Assembly: GCA_049796395.1 (NCBI GenBank)
Contig: JBARER010000351.1
Coordinates: forward strand, 7,515-71,514
Reading direction: 5' to 3'
Length of the DNA: 64,000 nt
DNA from: BOG-931 sp049796395
GTDB lineage: Bacteria > Pseudomonadota > Alphaproteobacteria > Rhizobiales > Xanthobacteraceae
Shown: positions 36,358-44,963 of the stretch, piece by piece
Layout: the number at the start of each line of letters is the position of its first letter
Numbering within the stretch: the first letter of the stretch is position 1
The notes under the pieces: model-generated
What the model was told of the DNA's origin: nothing
What the model saw: the letters and a program-made list of their open reading frames with translations, nothing else
Databases searched by the model: none
Program-made: the position numbers and the translations under genes

Positions 36358-37713
36358 ATGATGCAGCGCAACGCTGTCCGGAGAAAGAATATTGCGGTCA
36401 TCGGCACCGGCATTTCCGGGATGGCGGCGGCGTGGCTCCTGAGCCACGCCCACGACGTCACCGTATACGAGAGCGATCGCCGTGTGGGCGGACATTCCAA
36501 CACTGTTAACGTTGCAACGGCAAACGGACCGATTGCCGTCGATACGGGGTTTATCGTTTATAACGAACTGACCTATCCCAACCTGACCGCCTTATTCGAT
36601 CACCTCGGCGTACCGACACAACTGTCCGACATGTCGCTCGCAGTCTCTCTAGCCGGTGGCGAGCTCGAATATTCCGGCAGCCTGTCCGGTCTGTTTGCCG
36701 ACAAGCGCAATCTGCTGCGGCCGCGATTCTGGTCGATGCTGCGTGACCTGCAACGCTTCTATCGCGAGGCGCCTCGCGACCTGGCGATGCTCGAACAGAC
36801 GCACATCACGCTCGGCGAGTATCTTGAGGCCGGCGCTTACGGCATAGCCTTTCGCGACGATCATCTGCTGCCGATGGCGGCCGCAATCTGGTCGGCGCCA
36901 GCAACCAAGATCCTTAGCTACCCCGCGGCGTCCTTCATCCGCTTTCAAGACAGCCACGGTCTGCTCAAGCTGAGCAATCGGCCGCCCTGGCGAACCGTTC
37001 TTGGCGGCAGCCGCGCCTATGTCGAGCGCCTGACGGAATCCTTCGCGGATCGCATCCGCCGTGCGACGGCCGTCACCGCCGCGCGCCGAAGCGACGGCAA
37101 AGTCAAAGTCCGCGACAGCTCCGGGGCAATCGAGACGTTCGATCACGCGATCATTGCCAGCCACGCCGATCAAGCCTTGGCGATGCTGGACGATCCGACA
37201 GCTGAGGAAAAGCGGCTGCTTGGGGCCTTCCACTACTGCAGTAATGTCGCGGTGCTGCATTCCGATGCGACTTTGATGCCAAAACGACGCGCGGTGTGGT
37301 CAAGCTGGAACTATATCGGCGGCCGCGACGATGGCGATCGATGCGCAACCGTCACCTACTGGATGAACTCCTTGCAGCGCATTCCGCGGGACACGCCCCT
37401 GTTCGTCACGCTCAATCCGCCGCGTGCGCCACGCGCGGAGCACTACCGTGAGACTTATCACCACCCACTATTCGATACCGCGGCGATTTCGGCGCAGCGG
37501 CAGCTATGGTCGCTGCAGGGGGTACGCAATACCTGGTTCTGCGGGGCCTATTTCGGCGCCGGCTTTCATGAAGACGGACTGCAGGCCGGACTTGCCGTCG
37601 CCGAAGCGATCGGCGGCTGCCGCCGGCCATGGACCGTGGCGAACGAATCTGGGCGCATTGCCATCGGCCCCCTGCCCGCGTCGCAATTGCCGCAAACGGA
37701 GCTCGCGGCATGA
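36358..37713 (+). CDS. FAD-dependent oxidoreductase (amine-oxidase-like, COG2907 type)
   Basis: 451 aa. The FAD dinucleotide site is VIGTGISGMAAAWLLSH (Gly16, Gly18, Gly21) with Glu38 at the end of the second strand and RRVGGHSNTV after it; the C-terminal FAD-contacting end is WFCGAYFGAGFHEDGLQAGL. COG2907 proteins accompany DUF1365 and CFA synthase in many bacteria, and in R. sphaeroides a flavin enzyme of this group (UfaD) is linked to fatty-acid desaturation before furan formation, from memory. It starts the rightward RpoE operon and overlaps the next gene by ATGA. Confidence 0.88.
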   Translation: MMQRNAVRRKNIAVIGTGISGMAAAWLLSHAHDVTVYESDRRVGGHSNTVNVATANGPIAVDTGFIVYNELTYPNLTALFDHLGVPTQLSDMSLAVSLAGGELEYSGSLSGLFADKRNLLRPRFWSMLRDLQRFYREAPRDLAMLEQTHITLGEYLEAGAYGIAFRDDHLLPMAAAIWSAPATKILSYPAASFIRFQDSHGLLKLSNRPPWRTVLGGSRAYVERLTESFADRIRRATAVTAARRSDGKVKVRDSSGAIETFDHAIIASHADQALAMLDDPTAEEKRLLGAFHYCSNVAVLHSDATLMPKRRAVWSSWNYIGGRDDGDRCATVTYWMNSLQRIPRDTPLFVTLNPPRAPRAEHYRETYHHPLFDTAAISAQRQLWSLQGVRNTWFCGAYFGAGFHEDGLQAGLAVAEAIGGCRRPWTVANESGRIAIGPLPASQLPQTELAA

Positions 37714-38501
37714 GCCATCTTCGCTCTACGTTATACGTTGGATCGGTGATCCACCGGCGGCTGAAGCCACACCCGCATCGCCTGCGTTACCGGGTATTTT
37801 GGCTGCTGCTCGACCTCGACGAAATCGATCGCTTGAGCAAAAGCCTGCGGCTGTTTTCGCATAACCGCTTCAATGCCGTCAGCTTCCATGACGCCGATCA
37901 TGGCGACGAGAGCGGCCGCCCGTTGCGCGACCAGGTCGAGCAGCATCTTATCCAAGCCGGTATCGGCTGGAGCGGCGGTACCATCCGGCTCCTCTGCATG
38001 CCGCGGATTTTCGGTTGCGGCTTCAACCCGCTGAGCGTCTACTTCTGCCATCACCGCGGCGGCGAGTTCGCAGCCGTGCTCTACGAGGTCCACAATACAT
38101 TCGGCGAACGCCACAGCTATCTGATACCCGCCGGGGAAAACCCGGGCACGGTCATCGAGCAGCAATGCCGGAAGGTATTTTACGTCTCGCCGTTCATGGA
38201 CATGGACCTGACATATGAGTTCCGCACCGCCGTCCCGGATGAGCGCGTGTCGGTGGCGATCAGAGCGGCGGCGGCGGACGGCGTAATGCTCGCTGCGGCA
38301 CTATCGGGACGACGCCGGGACATTTCGGACTTAAACCTGCTGAGCCTCCTCATCACTCATCCGCTGCTGACGCTGAAGGTCATAACCGCAATTCATTGGA
38401 ATGCGTTGCGTATGCTGTTGAAAGGCTACCGACTGCGCCCCCGGCCAACTCCTCCGACGCTGCCGGTCACCAGCGTGCGCGTCGGAGGCCGATCGCCATG
38501 A
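37710..38501 (+). CDS. DUF1365 protein
   Basis: 263 aa from the ATG at 37710 that overlaps the previous stop. Family text: SVIHRRLKPHPHRLRYRVFWLLLDLDE, truncated here for brevity to HPHRLRYRVFWLLLDLDE, FSHNRFNAVSFHDADHGD, CMPRIFGCGFNPLSVYFCH and EVHNTFGERHSYLIP. DUF1365 (COG3496) proteins are of unknown biochemistry and almost always found with CFA synthase and COG2907 oxidoreductase genes, as here. A role in modifying membrane acyl chains is an inference from context. Overlaps the CFA synthase gene by ATGA. Confidence 0.9.
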   Translation: MSHLRSTLYVGSVIHRRLKPHPHRLRYRVFWLLLDLDEIDRLSKSLRLFSHNRFNAVSFHDADHGDESGRPLRDQVEQHLIQAGIGWSGGTIRLLCMPRIFGCGFNPLSVYFCHHRGGEFAAVLYEVHNTFGERHSYLIPAGENPGTVIEQQCRKVFYVSPFMDMDLTYEFRTAVPDERVSVAIRAAAADGVMLAAALSGRRRDISDLNLLSLLITHPLLTLKVITAIHWNALRMLLKGYRLRPRPTPPTLPVTSVRVGGRSP

Positions 38502-39724
38502 GTTTTTCCAATCCATCCTATCCATCGCACGACGGCGCCGGACAAGCGCGGCAGCGGCCGAGCATGCTCGGCCGGCTGCTCGACCGATCTCTGCCGCGCT
38601 TGCAAACCGGACGACTCGATATCGCCTTGCCGAACATGGACATTATCGCACGCCGCGGCGAGCGCCTCGGACCGGAAGCGACAATGGCGATGCGGCGTTG
38701 GCGCGCGCTGTGGCGCTTATTGTCCGAGGGCGAGGACGGCTTCTGCAACGGCTATATCGACGGCGACTGGACAACGTCCGACCTGGTGAAGCTTCTCGAC
38801 CTCGGCATGGACAACGAAACAGCCCTCGATCCGCATACCAGGAAATGGCTGCTCAGCTTCCTGCGTAACCGTATCGGCCACACGCTTCGCGCCAATACGC
38901 GAAACGGCAGCCGGCGCAACATCGCCGCGCATTACGATCTCGGCAACGATTTCTTCCGGCCGTGGCTCGATGCCGGCATGAATTACTCTGCGGCGCTCTA
39001 TCTTGGCGACGAGGCGCTCGAGCGCGCGCAAGAGCAAAAACTCGATCGGATCGGAGAGCTTCTGCAACTGCGGGGCGGCGAGACCATATTGGAGATCGGC
39101 TGCGGCTGGGGGGCGTTGGCCGAACGGCTGATCCGGCATCATGGTGCGTCGGTGCGCGGCATAACACTATCCACCGAGCAATTGCGCTATGCCACGACGC
39201 GCTTAACCGCCGAAATTCACGACGGCCGCGCCGAAATGCGGCTGCAGGACTATCGCGACGTCACCGACCGCTTCGATCGCATCGCTTCGATCGAAATGGT
39301 CGAGGCGGTCGGCGAGCGTTATTGGCCGGTTTATTTCGCAAAACTCCGCGCCTGCCTCGCCGCCGGTGGCGTTGCGCTCCTGCAAGCCATCACCATCGAT
39401 GACGCACGTTTCGCGCAATACCGCAAGCGGCCCGATTTCATCCAGCGCCGCATTTTCCCCGGCGGCATGCTGCCGACGCGCGCAATCCTCGAGCGCGAAG
39501 CGGCCCGGGCCGGGCTGAAGCTCACGTATCACCAATCGTTCGGCGACAGCTACGAGCGGACCTTGCACGAATGGCGCCGCCGCTTCTTGCAGGCGCGGCC
39601 GAAGCTCGAAGCCTTGGGACTAGATGCACGTTTTCAGCGGTTGTGGGACTATTATCTGGCCTATTGCGAAGTCGGCTTTCGTCACCGCGTCGTCGATGTC
39701 GGGTTCTTTCAGTTTCGCGGCTGA
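38498..39724 (+). CDS. cfa: Cyclopropane-fatty-acyl-phospholipid synthase
   Basis: 408 aa from the ATG at 38498 within the ATGA overlap. An N-terminal domain (LPNMDIIARRGERLGPEAT, FCNGYIDGDWTTSDLVKLL) precedes the SAM domain: NIAAHYDLGNDFFRPWLDAG, SAALYLGDEALERAQEQK, ILEIGCGWGALAERLIRHH, IASIEMVEAVGERYWPVYF and QRRIFPGGMLPT. The C-terminus CEVGFRHRVVDVGFFQFRG is characteristic. It closes the rightward RpoE operon. It transfers a methylene group from SAM to unsaturated phospholipid acyl chains. This is the canonical full-length member of the two CFA-type enzymes here. Confidence 0.93.
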   Translation: MSFSNPSYPSHDGAGQARQRPSMLGRLLDRSLPRLQTGRLDIALPNMDIIARRGERLGPEATMAMRRWRALWRLLSEGEDGFCNGYIDGDWTTSDLVKLLDLGMDNETALDPHTRKWLLSFLRNRIGHTLRANTRNGSRRNIAAHYDLGNDFFRPWLDAGMNYSAALYLGDEALERAQEQKLDRIGELLQLRGGETILEIGCGWGALAERLIRHHGASVRGITLSTEQLRYATTRLTAEIHDGRAEMRLQDYRDVTDRFDRIASIEMVEAVGERYWPVYFAKLRACLAAGGVALLQAITIDDARFAQYRKRPDFIQRRIFPGGMLPTRAILEREAARAGLKLTYHQSFGDSYERTLHEWRRRFLQARPKLEALGLDARFQRLWDYYLAYCEVGFRHRVVDVGFFQFRG

Positions 39725-39882
39725 GTAGCGAAAACGCGCGCTGGTGACAAATCGTCTCCCGCCGGGGTATGTCCCTTGGCAAGTCCTGCGCCTTCATTAT
39801 AGTCGACGCCGCAAGCGCGCGGGCAGCAAACAGGAAACTTGCGGCCGAAAGACGCGTTGGGGTCGAACAAAGGGATGGGACA

Positions 39883-40905
39883 ATGTCTGGACATACGAAA
39901 GCAGTCTGGGCCGGCAGAGGCCTGAGGCTTGCTGCGGCCGGGCTCGGTTTCTTCGCCCTGGCCATTCCGGCGAACGCCGCCGACTTCATCTTGAAGTTTG
40001 GCACCGCGACAATGAACGAAACGCAGCATCAGTTCATCAAATTCTACAAGGAAGAAGTCGAGAAGGATTCCGGCGGCCGCATCGAGGTGCAGGTCTACCC
40101 TGCGAGTCAGTTGGGGCCGATCCCGTCCGAAATTCAGGGCGTCCAGCTCGGCACCGTGCAGGGCTATATCGGTCCCGTCGACTTCTTCGTCGGTGTCGAT
40201 CCCCGTTTCGGCGTGTTCTCGGCGCCGATGCTGTTCAAGAGCAACGAGAACGCCATCGCTACAGTTCAAGACGCGGCGATCCAGAAGGCGATGTTCGACA
40301 TGGCCGCGCCGAAGCGCATGGTCGGCATCGCCACTATGAATATTGGCGCGTCCGACTACGGCGCCAAAAAGGGCATCATGTGGCTGTCGGATTTCCAGGG
40401 CAAAAAACTGCGTATCAACGGCACCGAGCTCGAGCGCGAGAAGATGGCGAAGCTCGGCGCCACCGGCATCGGTATGCCGCTGTCGGACGTCGTGCCCGCG
40501 CTTGATCAAGGCACGATCGACGGCACTATTTCCGGCCTGTCGGTGTTCGTCGCCTTCAAGATGAACGATTTGCTCAAGGTAATCACCGTCACCAACGACA
40601 CCTACATCATCTCCCTCGCCGTGATCAGCAAACCCTGGTTTGACACCCTGCCACCGGATTTGCAGAAGATCGTGATCGACGACGGCGCCAAGGTGCAAGC
40701 CAAGACGCAAGCGTGGAACGTCAACTTCACCAAAAACCTGGTCGACACCTGGACCAAGCTCGGCGGCACCGTGCATACGCTGCCGGCCGACGACCTCGCC
40801 AAGCTGAAGACGCTGCTCGATCCGGTCGCCGACCAGGCGACCAAGGATCAGCCCGCGGTGCATGACATGCTGCAAATGGTGCGCGCGGCCGTCGCCAGAC
40901 ACTGA
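39883..40905 (+). CDS. dctP: TRAP transporter substrate-binding protein (DctP family)
   Basis: 340 aa from the ATG at 39883 (AGGGATGGGACA upstream); a longer in-frame start lies upstream but adds a non-signal stretch. Signal peptide ends IPANAADF. The mature part follows the DctP pattern: LKFGTATMNETQHQFIKFYK, YPASQLGPIPSEIQGVQLG, SDFQGKKLRINGTELERE (near the substrate Arg) and GTIDGTISGLSVFVAF. TRAP binding proteins usually carry C4-dicarboxylates or other organic acids. A palindromic repeat of 130 bases separates it from the permease genes. Confidence 0.92.
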   Translation: MSGHTKAVWAGRGLRLAAAGLGFFALAIPANAADFILKFGTATMNETQHQFIKFYKEEVEKDSGGRIEVQVYPASQLGPIPSEIQGVQLGTVQGYIGPVDFFVGVDPRFGVFSAPMLFKSNENAIATVQDAAIQKAMFDMAAPKRMVGIATMNIGASDYGAKKGIMWLSDFQGKKLRINGTELEREKMAKLGATGIGMPLSDVVPALDQGTIDGTISGLSVFVAFKMNDLLKVITVTNDTYIISLAVISKPWFDTLPPDLQKIVIDDGAKVQAKTQAWNVNFTKNLVDTWTKLGGTVHTLPADDLAKLKTLLDPVADQATKDQPAVHDMLQMVRAAVARH

Positions 40906-40910
40906 AGCTT

Positions 40911-41040
40911 CTTCCGTTTCCCGGACGCGATGCACACGAAAGCCGTGCACCGCCGATCCGGGATCGTCACAGACTGAGTTTCCAACGATCCCGGCTCTGC
41001 GGCGCAGCACTTTGTGCCGCGTCGCGCCCGGGAAGCAGAA
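40911..41040. repeat. Rhizobiales-type palindromic intergenic element (RPE/REP-like)
   Basis: Two linked palindromes: TTTCCCGGACGCGATGCAC...TGCACCGCCGATCCGGGA and CGATCCCGG...GCGGCGCAGCAC...GTGCCGCGTCGCGCCCGGGAA. This text is the form of a repeat seen many times in Bradyrhizobium-like genomes. It lies between the TRAP binding protein and small permease, so it may stabilise the upstream mRNA and separate expression levels. Confidence 0.75.
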
Positions 41041-41055
41041 TCGGCGGGCAAGCTG

Positions 41056-41571
41056 ATGACCGATATCCTCAGGCGCGTCGCGAACGCGCTCGTTGCCGTG
41101 CTTCGCGTTGCCGCCGGCACCATGCTGATGCTGAGCGTCGGCATCAACTTCGCCAACATCATCGGCCGCTATGTGTTCTCGGTTTCGTTGTATTGGGCCG
41201 AGGAGGCGATGCTGTTCTTGATGATCGGCTGCGTCTTCCTCGGCGCCAGCCAAGCCGGCTGGCTCGGCCGCCATATCCGCATGGACGTTGTCATCTCGCT
41301 CCTGCCGCCACGCGCGCGCAAGGTTTTCGATGTGCTCGCCGATCTCATCACCATCGCCACCTGCATCGCGGTCGCAGTGTTCGCCTGGCCGGTCATGACC
41401 ATGTTCTACGAGCTCGATCAGCGCAGCGAGACCGCGAACATCCCCCTTGTCATTCCCCAGTCCGCCGTGCCGATCGGCGTGCTGCTGACGGCACTGCTGA
41501 TCGCGGCGCGGCTCGTCACCGTCGGCTCCCGCCACGACGACATCGTCGCCAGCCGGGATCTCGAGCACTGA
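41056..41571 (+). CDS. dctQ: TRAP transporter small permease (DctQ family)
   Basis: 171 aa from the ATG at 41056. Four membrane segments with typical text INFANIIGRYVFSVSLYWAE, LFLMIGCVFLGASQAGWLGR and HIRMDVVISLLPPRARKVF. It forms the membrane complex with the DctM protein. The next gene starts one base after the stop. Confidence 0.92.
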   Translation: MTDILRRVANALVAVLRVAAGTMLMLSVGINFANIIGRYVFSVSLYWAEEAMLFLMIGCVFLGASQAGWLGRHIRMDVVISLLPPRARKVFDVLADLITIATCIAVAVFAWPVMTMFYELDQRSETANIPLVIPQSAVPIGVLLTALLIAARLVTVGSRHDDIVASRDLEH

Positions 41572-41572
41572 A

Positions 41573-42850
41573 ATGTCGACCTTCGTCTATTTCATCCTGC
41601 CGCTGATTCTGCTGATGCTCGGCCTGCCGATCTTCGTCGTACTGCTGCTGACCTCATTCGCCGCGATCGTGTTCGTCGCCCACGTGCCGACTGATGCCGT
41701 GCAGACCTATATGTTCGGCAGCCTCGACAATTTTCCGCTGTTGGCGGTGCCGTTCTTCGTGCTCGCCGGCGAAATCATGGGTAAGGGCGGCATCGCCGAC
41801 CGCGTCGTCAACTGGGTGGTCTCGATCGTCGGCGGGGTGCGCGGTTCGCTGGCAGTGACTACCGTCGCCTCTTCCGAACTGTTCGGCGCGATGGCGCATA
41901 CCTCGGTCGGCACCGTAGTCGCCATCGGCCGGCTGCTGTTCCCGTCCCTGACCAAGCACGGCTACAGCGAGCGTTTCGCCATCAGCCTGATCACCTCGTC
42001 GGGCGCGGTTGCGGTGATCATACCGCCGTCGATCGCGATGATCCTCTACGCCATGACCGCGGAAGTCTCAGCGATCAAGCTGTTCACCGCCGGCATTCTG
42101 CCCAGCCTTTTGATTGGCATCGTCGACGCCGTCTACGTCATGGTCTACGCCAAGGTCAAAATGGTGCCGCTGTCGGCGCCGGCGCGCTGGAAGAATATCT
42201 GGGCCTCGACCAAAGAAGCGAGTTGGGCGATCGGCACGCTGGCCGTGATTTTCGGCGGCATTTACGGCGGGGTCTTCACGCCGACCGAGGCGGCCGGCGT
42301 CGCTGTCGTCTATTCGCTGTTCGTGGCAATGGTGGTCTACCGCACCATCGGCCTGACCGAGCTCTGGCAGATCATCGTCAGTTCTGTAGTGCTGATCGGC
42401 CAGATCCTGATCATCGTCACCTCGGCCGGGGTCTATTCCTGGCTAATGACCACGAGCGGCATTCCGCAACGCCTGATCCACGGCATCGAGGCGATGCACC
42501 TGCCGCATTGGCAGACGCTGCTCGCCGTCAACGCCGGCTTGCTCGTGGCCGGCAGCTTTCTCGAGCCGGCGCCGGCGATCCTGGTGCTGACGCCGCTCCT
42601 GCTGCCGATCGTGGAGGCGGCCGGCATCGATGCCATCCACTTCGGCATCATCATGGCCGTCAATCTGTCAATCGGCCTTTACATGCCGCCGTTCGGGCTG
42701 AACCTGTTCGCCGCGCGCGCCGTCTTCAACGTGCCGATGGCCGTCATCTATCGCGGCGTGCTGCCGTTCGTGCTGCTCAATTTCCTGGCACTATTGGTCA
42801 TCACCTACGTGCCGGCGATTTCGACCGTGCTGATCGGAGGCGGCCATTAG
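41573..42850 (+). CDS. dctM: TRAP transporter large permease (DctM family)
   Basis: 425 aa, about 12 membrane segments. Family motifs: NFPLLAVPFFVLAGEIMGKG, VGTVVAIGRLLFPSLTKHGY, SGAVAVIIPPSIAMILYAM, GIYGGVFTPTEAAGVAVVYS and AILVLTPLLLPIVEAAGIDA. It moves the substrate with Na+. Forms a three-gene transporter with 39883 and 41056. The substrate may be an organic acid; no catabolic gene is adjacent. Confidence 0.94.
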   Translation: MSTFVYFILPLILLMLGLPIFVVLLLTSFAAIVFVAHVPTDAVQTYMFGSLDNFPLLAVPFFVLAGEIMGKGGIADRVVNWVVSIVGGVRGSLAVTTVASSELFGAMAHTSVGTVVAIGRLLFPSLTKHGYSERFAISLITSSGAVAVIIPPSIAMILYAMTAEVSAIKLFTAGILPSLLIGIVDAVYVMVYAKVKMVPLSAPARWKNIWASTKEASWAIGTLAVIFGGIYGGVFTPTEAAGVAVVYSLFVAMVVYRTIGLTELWQIIVSSVVLIGQILIIVTSAGVYSWLMTTSGIPQRLIHGIEAMHLPHWQTLLAVNAGLLVAGSFLEPAPAILVLTPLLLPIVEAAGIDAIHFGIIMAVNLSIGLYMPPFGLNLFAARAVFNVPMAVIYRGVLPFVLLNFLALLVITYVPAISTVLIGGGH

Positions 42851-43048
42851 CAACGGCAAGCCGCGCCGGTGTTTCGACCAGAAGTTGCGGGCGCGGCTGA
42901 CAATTGTTCCAACAATCGATCACAACTCATTGTGATGCCCCCGGCAAAACCCAAAGCCGAATCCATTCGTAGCTACGTTGTGCGGCGGCCCAAGCGACCC
43001 ATCCGTTGCGCTCACACGGGCGGAACATCGGCGGTCCCACCGACCGAC

Positions 43049-43275
43049 GTCCTACCTGGCCGCTACACCACCAGAAGCTCAAGGAGGATATCCGGGCCGA
43101 TGGCGGCAAGGCCACGATCAATACGGTGGAAGGAGAGCCCTTGACCTTTACCGAGCACGACGGCCGCATCCGCATTACCGACGAGAAGGGCGATGTCGCC
43201 GAGATCACGCAAGGTAACGTCATGCAATCGAACGGCGTTATCCAGGTTATAAACTCGGTGCTGATGCCGAGCTAA
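43049..43275 (+). pseudogene. Remnant of a fasciclin (FAS1) domain gene
   Basis: The last 65 or so codons read as the C-terminal third of a FAS1 domain: QKLKEDIRADGGKATINTV, then EGEPLTFTEHDGRIRITDE and NVMQSNGVIQVINSVLMP, with the hallmark NGVIxVIxxVLxP. Just upstream, VLPGRYTT (43049-43072), the matching FAS1 piece, lies one frame off, so a frameshift is present near 43066-43072. The N-terminal FAS1 part and a signal peptide are missing from 42851-43048. FAS1 proteins are secreted adhesion domains. A hairpin follows the stop. Confidence 0.7.
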
Positions 43276-43290
43276 CGTCTGCAATGATCC

Positions 43291-43317
43291 GGAACCCGTC
43301 GCGCCACGGCGGGTTCC
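43291..43317 (+). terminator. Hairpin after the FAS1 remnant
   Basis: GGAACCCG (43291-43298) pairs with CGGGTTCC (43310-43317). It lies 15 bases past the FAS1 stop and just before the cytochrome b gene; ATCATCCTTTAGG follows, a weak T-tract. Probably a terminator or processing hairpin. Confidence 0.55.
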
Positions 43318-43336
43318 ATCATCCTTTAGGACAGAC

Positions 43337-44203
43337 ATGAGCGACCTCGCGGCACCCGCCAACGAAACTGCCCTCGATGCCGCCGATCGGATCGCCGTCG
43401 TTTATCGGCACAGTGTGACGGTGCGCCTGACTCATTGGATCGGCGCTTTCTGCATGGCAATTCTGCTGATGAGCGGACTGCAAATACTCAATGCCCACCC
43501 CGCACTTTATATCGGCCACGCCTCTGACTTTGCTCATCCGATCGCGTCGATCGGCACTGCTCAACAAGGCAGCCGGGAAATCGGCGTCACGACGATTTTC
43601 GGGCACAGGTTCGATACCACCGGCGCGCTAGGTCTTTCTGGGAAGTCCGATTCCGACGAGCAGGCGTTTCCCTCATGGATAACGCTTCCGGGCTATCAAG
43701 ACCTCGCCACAGGGCGGCGCTGGCACTTTTTCTTCGCTTGGCTGTTGGTTTTCGATGGCGCCCTTTATCTGCTTTACAGCTTCGTCAGCGGACATTTCTG
43801 GCGCGATTTGGTTCCATCCAGGCGGCAGTTGTGCCGCATCGGCCGGTCGATCCTCGATCATCTGCGATTTCGCTTTCCGCGCGGCGAGGGAGCCAAACGT
43901 TACAATGTCCTCCAACGGCTGGCTTATCTCGCGATCGTCGTTATCGTTCTGCCGCTCCTCATCCTCACCGGCTTGACGATGTCGCCCGGTCTCGACGCCG
44001 CATTTCCCTTTTTGACCGTTATTTTCGGCGGCCGGCAGACTGCCCGCACCATCCATTTCATCTGCGCATTTCTGGTCGTCGGCTTCGTCATTGTGCATGT
44101 CGCCATGGTGCTGGTGTCCGGTGTTTGGAACAACATGCGCTCGATGATCACCGGCTGGTATGCGATCGAACCGGAGAGTACCCTTCATGGCGAATCAGCT
44201 TGA
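43337..44203 (+). CDS. Membrane-bound cytochrome b (thiosulfate-reductase/hydrogenase-type)
   Basis: 288 aa with four to five helices. Candidate heme ligands are the His residues in VTVRLTHWIGAFCMAI, RRWHFFFAWLLVFDG, and ARTIHFICAFLVVGFVIVH. It is of the diheme cytochrome b561-like type that passes electrons to or from a periplasmic redox enzyme. Its stop overlaps the molybdoenzyme gene by 17 bases, so the two form a couple: quinone to cytochrome b to molybdoprotein. TTAGGACAGAC before the ATG is a fair ribosome site. Confidence 0.88.
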   Translation: MSDLAAPANETALDAADRIAVVYRHSVTVRLTHWIGAFCMAILLMSGLQILNAHPALYIGHASDFAHPIASIGTAQQGSREIGVTTIFGHRFDTTGALGLSGKSDSDEQAFPSWITLPGYQDLATGRRWHFFFAWLLVFDGALYLLYSFVSGHFWRDLVPSRRQLCRIGRSILDHLRFRFPRGEGAKRYNVLQRLAYLAIVVIVLPLLILTGLTMSPGLDAAFPFLTVIFGGRQTARTIHFICAFLVVGFVIVHVAMVLVSGVWNNMRSMITGWYAIEPESTLHGESA

Positions 44204-44963
44204 CCGCCGACGCCTGCTGTCGGGCGCCGCCGCGATATTCGGCACGCTGCCGCTCGCCGGCTGCAATCTCGGATCGCAGAACCCGACCGTCGATAAGATC
44301 TTGGACAGCGCCGAGGCGCTGACAGAACGCGCACAACGCGCGGTCTTGAGTCAGAAATCGATGGCACGCGAATACCCGGGGACGGATATTTCGAAGCATT
44401 TTCGTGCCAATGGATCGATCGATCCCGACGATCCGGGCTATCAGGCGCAGGTCCAATCCGGCTTTAAGGACTGGCGCCTCGAAGTCGGCGGTCTTGTCGA
44501 CAATCCGTTGACTCTATCGCTGGACGACTTGCGCGCGCTACCATCGCGCACGCAGATCACGCGTCACGACTGCGTCGAAGGCTGGAGCTGCATCGGCAAA
44601 TGGACCGGCGTGCCGCTCGGCACGGTGCTCAACCGTGCCGGCCTCAAGCCGAACGCCAAATATATCGTGTTTTATTGCGCCGACAGTCTCGGCCAATCGC
44701 TCGATCAATCGAACCAGTATTACGAAAGCATCGGTCTCCTTGACGCATTCCATCCGCAGACCATTCTTGCCTACGACATGAACGGCGCACCGCTGATGGT
44801 TCCCTATGGCGCGCCGCTGCGCCTGCGCGTCGAACGACAGCTCGGCTACAAGATGGCTAAATACATCATGAAAATCGCGGCGGTCGAGAGCTTCGCGAAT
44901 ATAGCAGGTGGCCACGGCAGCTACTGGGCCGACCGCGGCTATGAATGGTACGCCGGTATTTGA
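44187..44963 (+). CDS. Periplasmic molybdopterin oxidoreductase (sulfite-oxidase/MsrP fold)
   Basis: 258 aa from the ATG at 44187 (GGAGAG upstream). Tat-like N-terminus QLDRRRLLSGAAAIFG with lipobox LAGC (Cys26), so a Tat-exported lipoprotein. The cofactor-binding Cys is Cys129 in TRHDCVEGWSCIG; QSLDQSNQYYESI and LAYDMNGAPLMVPYGAPLRL are typical of the sulfite oxidase/YedY fold. MsrP enzymes reduce methionine sulfoxides; the partner here is a cytochrome b rather than MsrQ, so the reaction may differ. Confidence 0.9.
   Translation: MANQLDRRRLLSGAAAIFGTLPLAGCNLGSQNPTVDKILDSAEALTERAQRAVLSQKSMAREYPGTDISKHFRANGSIDPDDPGYQAQVQSGFKDWRLEVGGLVDNPLTLSLDDLRALPSRTQITRHDCVEGWSCIGKWTGVPLGTVLNRAGLKPNAKYIVFYCADSLGQSLDQSNQYYESIGLLDAFHPQTILAYDMNGAPLMVPYGAPLRLRVERQLGYKMAKYIMKIAAVESFANIAGGHGSYWADRGYEWYAGI

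Noticed and set aside
37741..37766. Another TGATCC at 37747 considered as an RpoE promoter
   Set aside because: It lies inside the DUF1365 coding region and no CGTA is found 16-17 bases downstream; other coding-region TGATCC copies fail the same test.
39772..39786. TTGGCAAG...TGC considered as a second sigma-54 promoter before the TRAP operon
   Set aside because: The distance between GG and GC is 8 rather than 10 bases and the -24 core is not TGGCAC.
39709..41568. 619-codon minus-strand frame opposite the TRAP genes
   Set aside because: His/Asp/Arg-rich shadow reading with no motif; it even crosses the palindromic repeat.
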